Of a DNA stretch of 6,876 nt, positions 5,976 through 6,876 are shown piece by piece. Origin of the DNA: Tissierellia bacterium. GTDB taxonomy: Bacteria > Bacillota > Clostridia > Tissierellales > Sedimentibacteraceae. The notes under the pieces are model-generated. The model was given only the letters and a program-made list of their open reading frames with translations, was not told the origin of the DNA and made no database searches. Each line of letters opens with the position of its first letter. Position 1 is the first letter of the stretch. The stretch spans positions 5,259 through 12,134 of the forward strand of contig JAQVRY010000045.1 in the NCBI GenBank assembly GCA_028700795.1. The letters are read 5' to 3'. A program made the position numbers and the translations under genes.

Positions 5976-6004
5976 TTGACAATACGTATTAATACGTATA
6001 AAAT
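5976..6004 (+). promoter_or_regulatory. hicAB promoter
   Basis: TTGACA (5976-5981) and TAAAAT (5999-6004) are separated by 17 bases, near the housekeeping consensus. The spacer is a palindrome that probably serves as operator. The -10 ends 23 bases before the hicA ATG. Confidence 0.85.
5982..5999. promoter_or_regulatory. 18-base palindromic operator in the hicAB promoter
   Basis: ATACGTATT followed by AATACGTAT is a perfect inverted repeat. It occupies the whole spacer plus the first base of the -10. It contains two copies of the self-complementary octamer ATACGTAT, at 5982-5989 and 5992-5999, with centres ten bases apart, one helical turn. HicB antitoxins of this type usually carry a C-terminal DNA-binding domain and repress their own operon, so this is the likely HicB or HicAB operator; binding itself is inferred. 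Confidence 0.75.
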
Positions 6005-6015
6005 AATAAAAGGAG

Positions 6016-6023
6016 ATACGTAT
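6016..6023. promoter_or_regulatory. Third ATACGTAT copy in the hicA leader
   Basis: This octamer is identical to the two in the promoter palindrome. It lies between the ribosome binding site AAGGAG (6010-6015) and the hicA ATG at 6028. It may be an extra contact site for HicB. Its placement stretches the Shine-Dalgarno to start spacing to 12 bases, longer than usual, which could lower toxin translation. Confidence 0.55.
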
Positions 6024-6027
6024 ACCA

Positions 6028-6213
6028 ATGACTTCAAAAGAAATTATAAAATTATTGGAGCAGAATTGCTTTGAATGTGTTAGACAGAACGGCTCACATA
6101 AATTTTATATAAACAAAGAGACTAATAGGATGACAACTGTACCAATGCATAATAAGGATTTGCCGAAAGGTACGGAACAAAAAATTCTAAAAGATGCAGG
6201 TCTGAAGAAGTAA
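6028..6213 (+). CDS. hicA: HicA toxin (mRNA interferase)
   Basis: HicA toxins have a small double-stranded-RNA-binding-like fold and cleave mRNA, stopping growth when the antitoxin is lost. The 61 residues match the family length. Landmarks are 'MTSKEIIKLLEQ', then 'VRQNGSHKFY' with catalytic H24, 'TTVPMHNKDLPKGT' (36-49), and the final 'ILKDAGL' helix. H24 and the GSH context are intact, so the toxin looks active. The ATG at 6028 is the only good start; AAGGAG lies 12 bases upstream. The toxin comes first and hicB follows after a 23-base gap, the usual order for this type. The promoter holds a palindromic operator. Confidence 0.93.
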   Translation: MTSKEIIKLLEQNCFECVRQNGSHKFYINKETNRMTTVPMHNKDLPKGTEQKILKDAGLKK

Positions 6214-6236
6214 AATAAACATTATAGGAGGTAGTA

Positions 6237-6632
6237 ATGAATAAGATATTTTATCCTGCGGTTTTTCAGACGGAAGATAATGATGAATTCTCCGTTTTCT
6301 TTCCGGATGTCCAGGGTTGTAATACATTTGGCGTAAATATGGAGGATGCATACGAAATGGCTTTCGATGCATTGGGAATAATGCTTTCATATATGGAAGA
6401 TAACAATATGCCTATTCCAAAACCATCAAAACCACAAGATATTGTATTAGAAGAAAATCAATTTATAGTAGTTATCGAATTTGACATGTTAGCATATAAA
6501 AAGAAACATAGTCCACAAGCAGTCAAGAAAACCTTGAGTATTCCATCCTGGTTAAATGACATGGCTATAGAAAATAATATTAACTTTTCACAAACCCTTC
6601 AGGACGCACTTATAGACAAATTAGATATTTAG
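6237..6632 (+). CDS. hicB: HicB antitoxin with C-terminal DNA-binding domain
   Basis: HicB binds and neutralises HicA and usually represses the operon. The 131 residues have the N-terminal HicB fold: 'YPAVFQTED', 'FSVFFPDVQGC', and a helix 'MEDAYEMAFDALGIML' at 35-50. The C-terminal segment 'SIPSWLNDMAIENNINFSQT' and onward (about 101-131) reads as a ribbon-helix-helix: one strand, then two helices. The ribosome binding site AGGAGGT (6226-6232) is perfect and lies four bases before the ATG. This is far better than the hicA site and fits a need for excess antitoxin. No clear terminator is visible in the 44 bases before the convergent recombinase stop. Confidence 0.92.
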   Translation: MNKIFYPAVFQTEDNDEFSVFFPDVQGCNTFGVNMEDAYEMAFDALGIMLSYMEDNNMPIPKPSKPQDIVLEENQFIVVIEFDMLAYKKKHSPQAVKKTLSIPSWLNDMAIENNINFSQTLQDALIDKLDI

Positions 6633-6676
6633 CATTCATGAAAATCAGTGGAGAAGGTATATCTTGCCTGTTTTAA

Positions 6677-6876
6677 CTATTCATCACTTATATCATTCAA
6701 AGGATTTTGTTTTACCGCATCCCGAAGTAAGTCTTTATTTATATGAGTATAAATTTGTGTTGTTGAAATACTTTCATGACCTAAAATTTCTTGCAGTGCT
6801 CGAATATCCACATGACCGTATTGATACATAAGGGTTGCTGCTGTGTGTCGAAGTTTGTGGGGGGAGTATCCTTTCC
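6677..6876 (-). CDS. Tyrosine recombinase, XerC/XerD-like, C-terminal part (partial)
   Basis: The last 65 codons run from the right edge to a TAG (complement of 6677-6679); the N-terminal part is outside the window. The fragment has the catalytic signatures of tyrosine recombinases: 'HKLRHTAAT' (H and R of the HxxR box, fragment residues 6 and 9), 'LGHES' (third-box histidine, residue 33), and the nucleophile Y42 in 'IYTHI'. These residues are complete, so this end is not visibly decayed. Spacing of the HxxR box, LGH and Tyr matches Xer-type enzymes. It could be a chromosomal Xer-family recombinase that sits near lexA in Clostridia, or an integrase of a mobile element; the fragment cannot decide. 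It is convergent with hicB. Confidence 0.93.
   Translation of the reverse strand, partial: KGYSPHKLRHTAATLMYQYGHVDIRALQEILGHESISTTQIYTHINKDLLRDAVKQNPLNDISDE

Noticed and set aside
5982..5999. hicAB palindrome as a LexA box, which would link the toxin to SOS
   Set aside because: It has no GAAC-N4-GTTC arms; the symmetric ATACGTAT units do not fit the LexA consensus, and a strong terminator separates it from the yneA-like transcript.
6187..6390. Minus-strand frame containing 'HPERKRRI', which resembles translated copies of clostridial palindromic repeats
   Set aside because: The bases are ordinary hicB coding sequence and form no palindrome; the resemblance is chance.
1..6876. CRISPR array, tRNA, rRNA or riboswitch
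   Set aside because: I found no regularly spaced direct repeats, tRNA-like cloverleaf or recognisable aptamer core; the non-coding gaps are short and accounted for by repeats, promoters and terminators.

Overview
The window looks like chromosomal DNA from a low-GC Gram-positive bacterium, most likely a member of Clostridia or a related anaerobic Bacillota lineage. The evidence is the AT-rich codon use, the strong purine-rich ribosome binding sites, the mutS-mutL-miaA-hfq-(PLP enzyme)-lexA order typical of that group, LexA boxes of the Gram-positive GAAC-N4-GTTC type, and a YneA-like SOS division inhibitor. Species cannot be fixed from this sequence.

Layout, left to right. Positions 1-115 are the last codons of mutS. 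A 136-base gap with a degenerate palindromic repeat follows. mutL (252-2135) and miaA (2145-3071) form a tight pair, followed by a 164-base gap with a second relative of that repeat. hfq (3236-3472) overlaps by one base a PLP-dependent enzyme of the YnbB / 'aluminium resistance' / methionine gamma-lyase-like family (3472-4764). Just after that gene a well-placed ribosome binding site leads into a start that stops after five codons (M-E-C-P-Y), perhaps the relic of a zinc-ribbon gene. lexA lies on the minus strand (4853-5476) with an intrinsic terminator. It is divergent from a small membrane-anchored LysM protein (5619-5921), the likely SOS cell-division inhibitor. The shared 142-base intergenic region holds both promoters and two good LexA boxes, one on each promoter. 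After a strong terminator comes a complete hicA-hicB toxin-antitoxin operon (6028-6632) under its own promoter, whose -35/-10 spacer is almost exactly an 18-base palindrome. The right edge is the C-terminal end of a tyrosine recombinase on the minus strand (6677-6876, running off the window).

The left two thirds is genome-maintenance and RNA-metabolism housekeeping: mismatch repair (MutS, MutL), tRNA A37 isopentenylation (MiaA) and the RNA chaperone Hfq. The lexA-yneA pair is a compact SOS module: LexA represses itself and the division inhibitor until DNA damage triggers its self-cleavage. HicAB and the recombinase are the more accessory part. I see no wholly new system. The points most worth a second look are the odd hfq start region, the five-codon relic ORF, the operator architecture of hicAB and lexA/yneA, and the repeats at operon boundaries.
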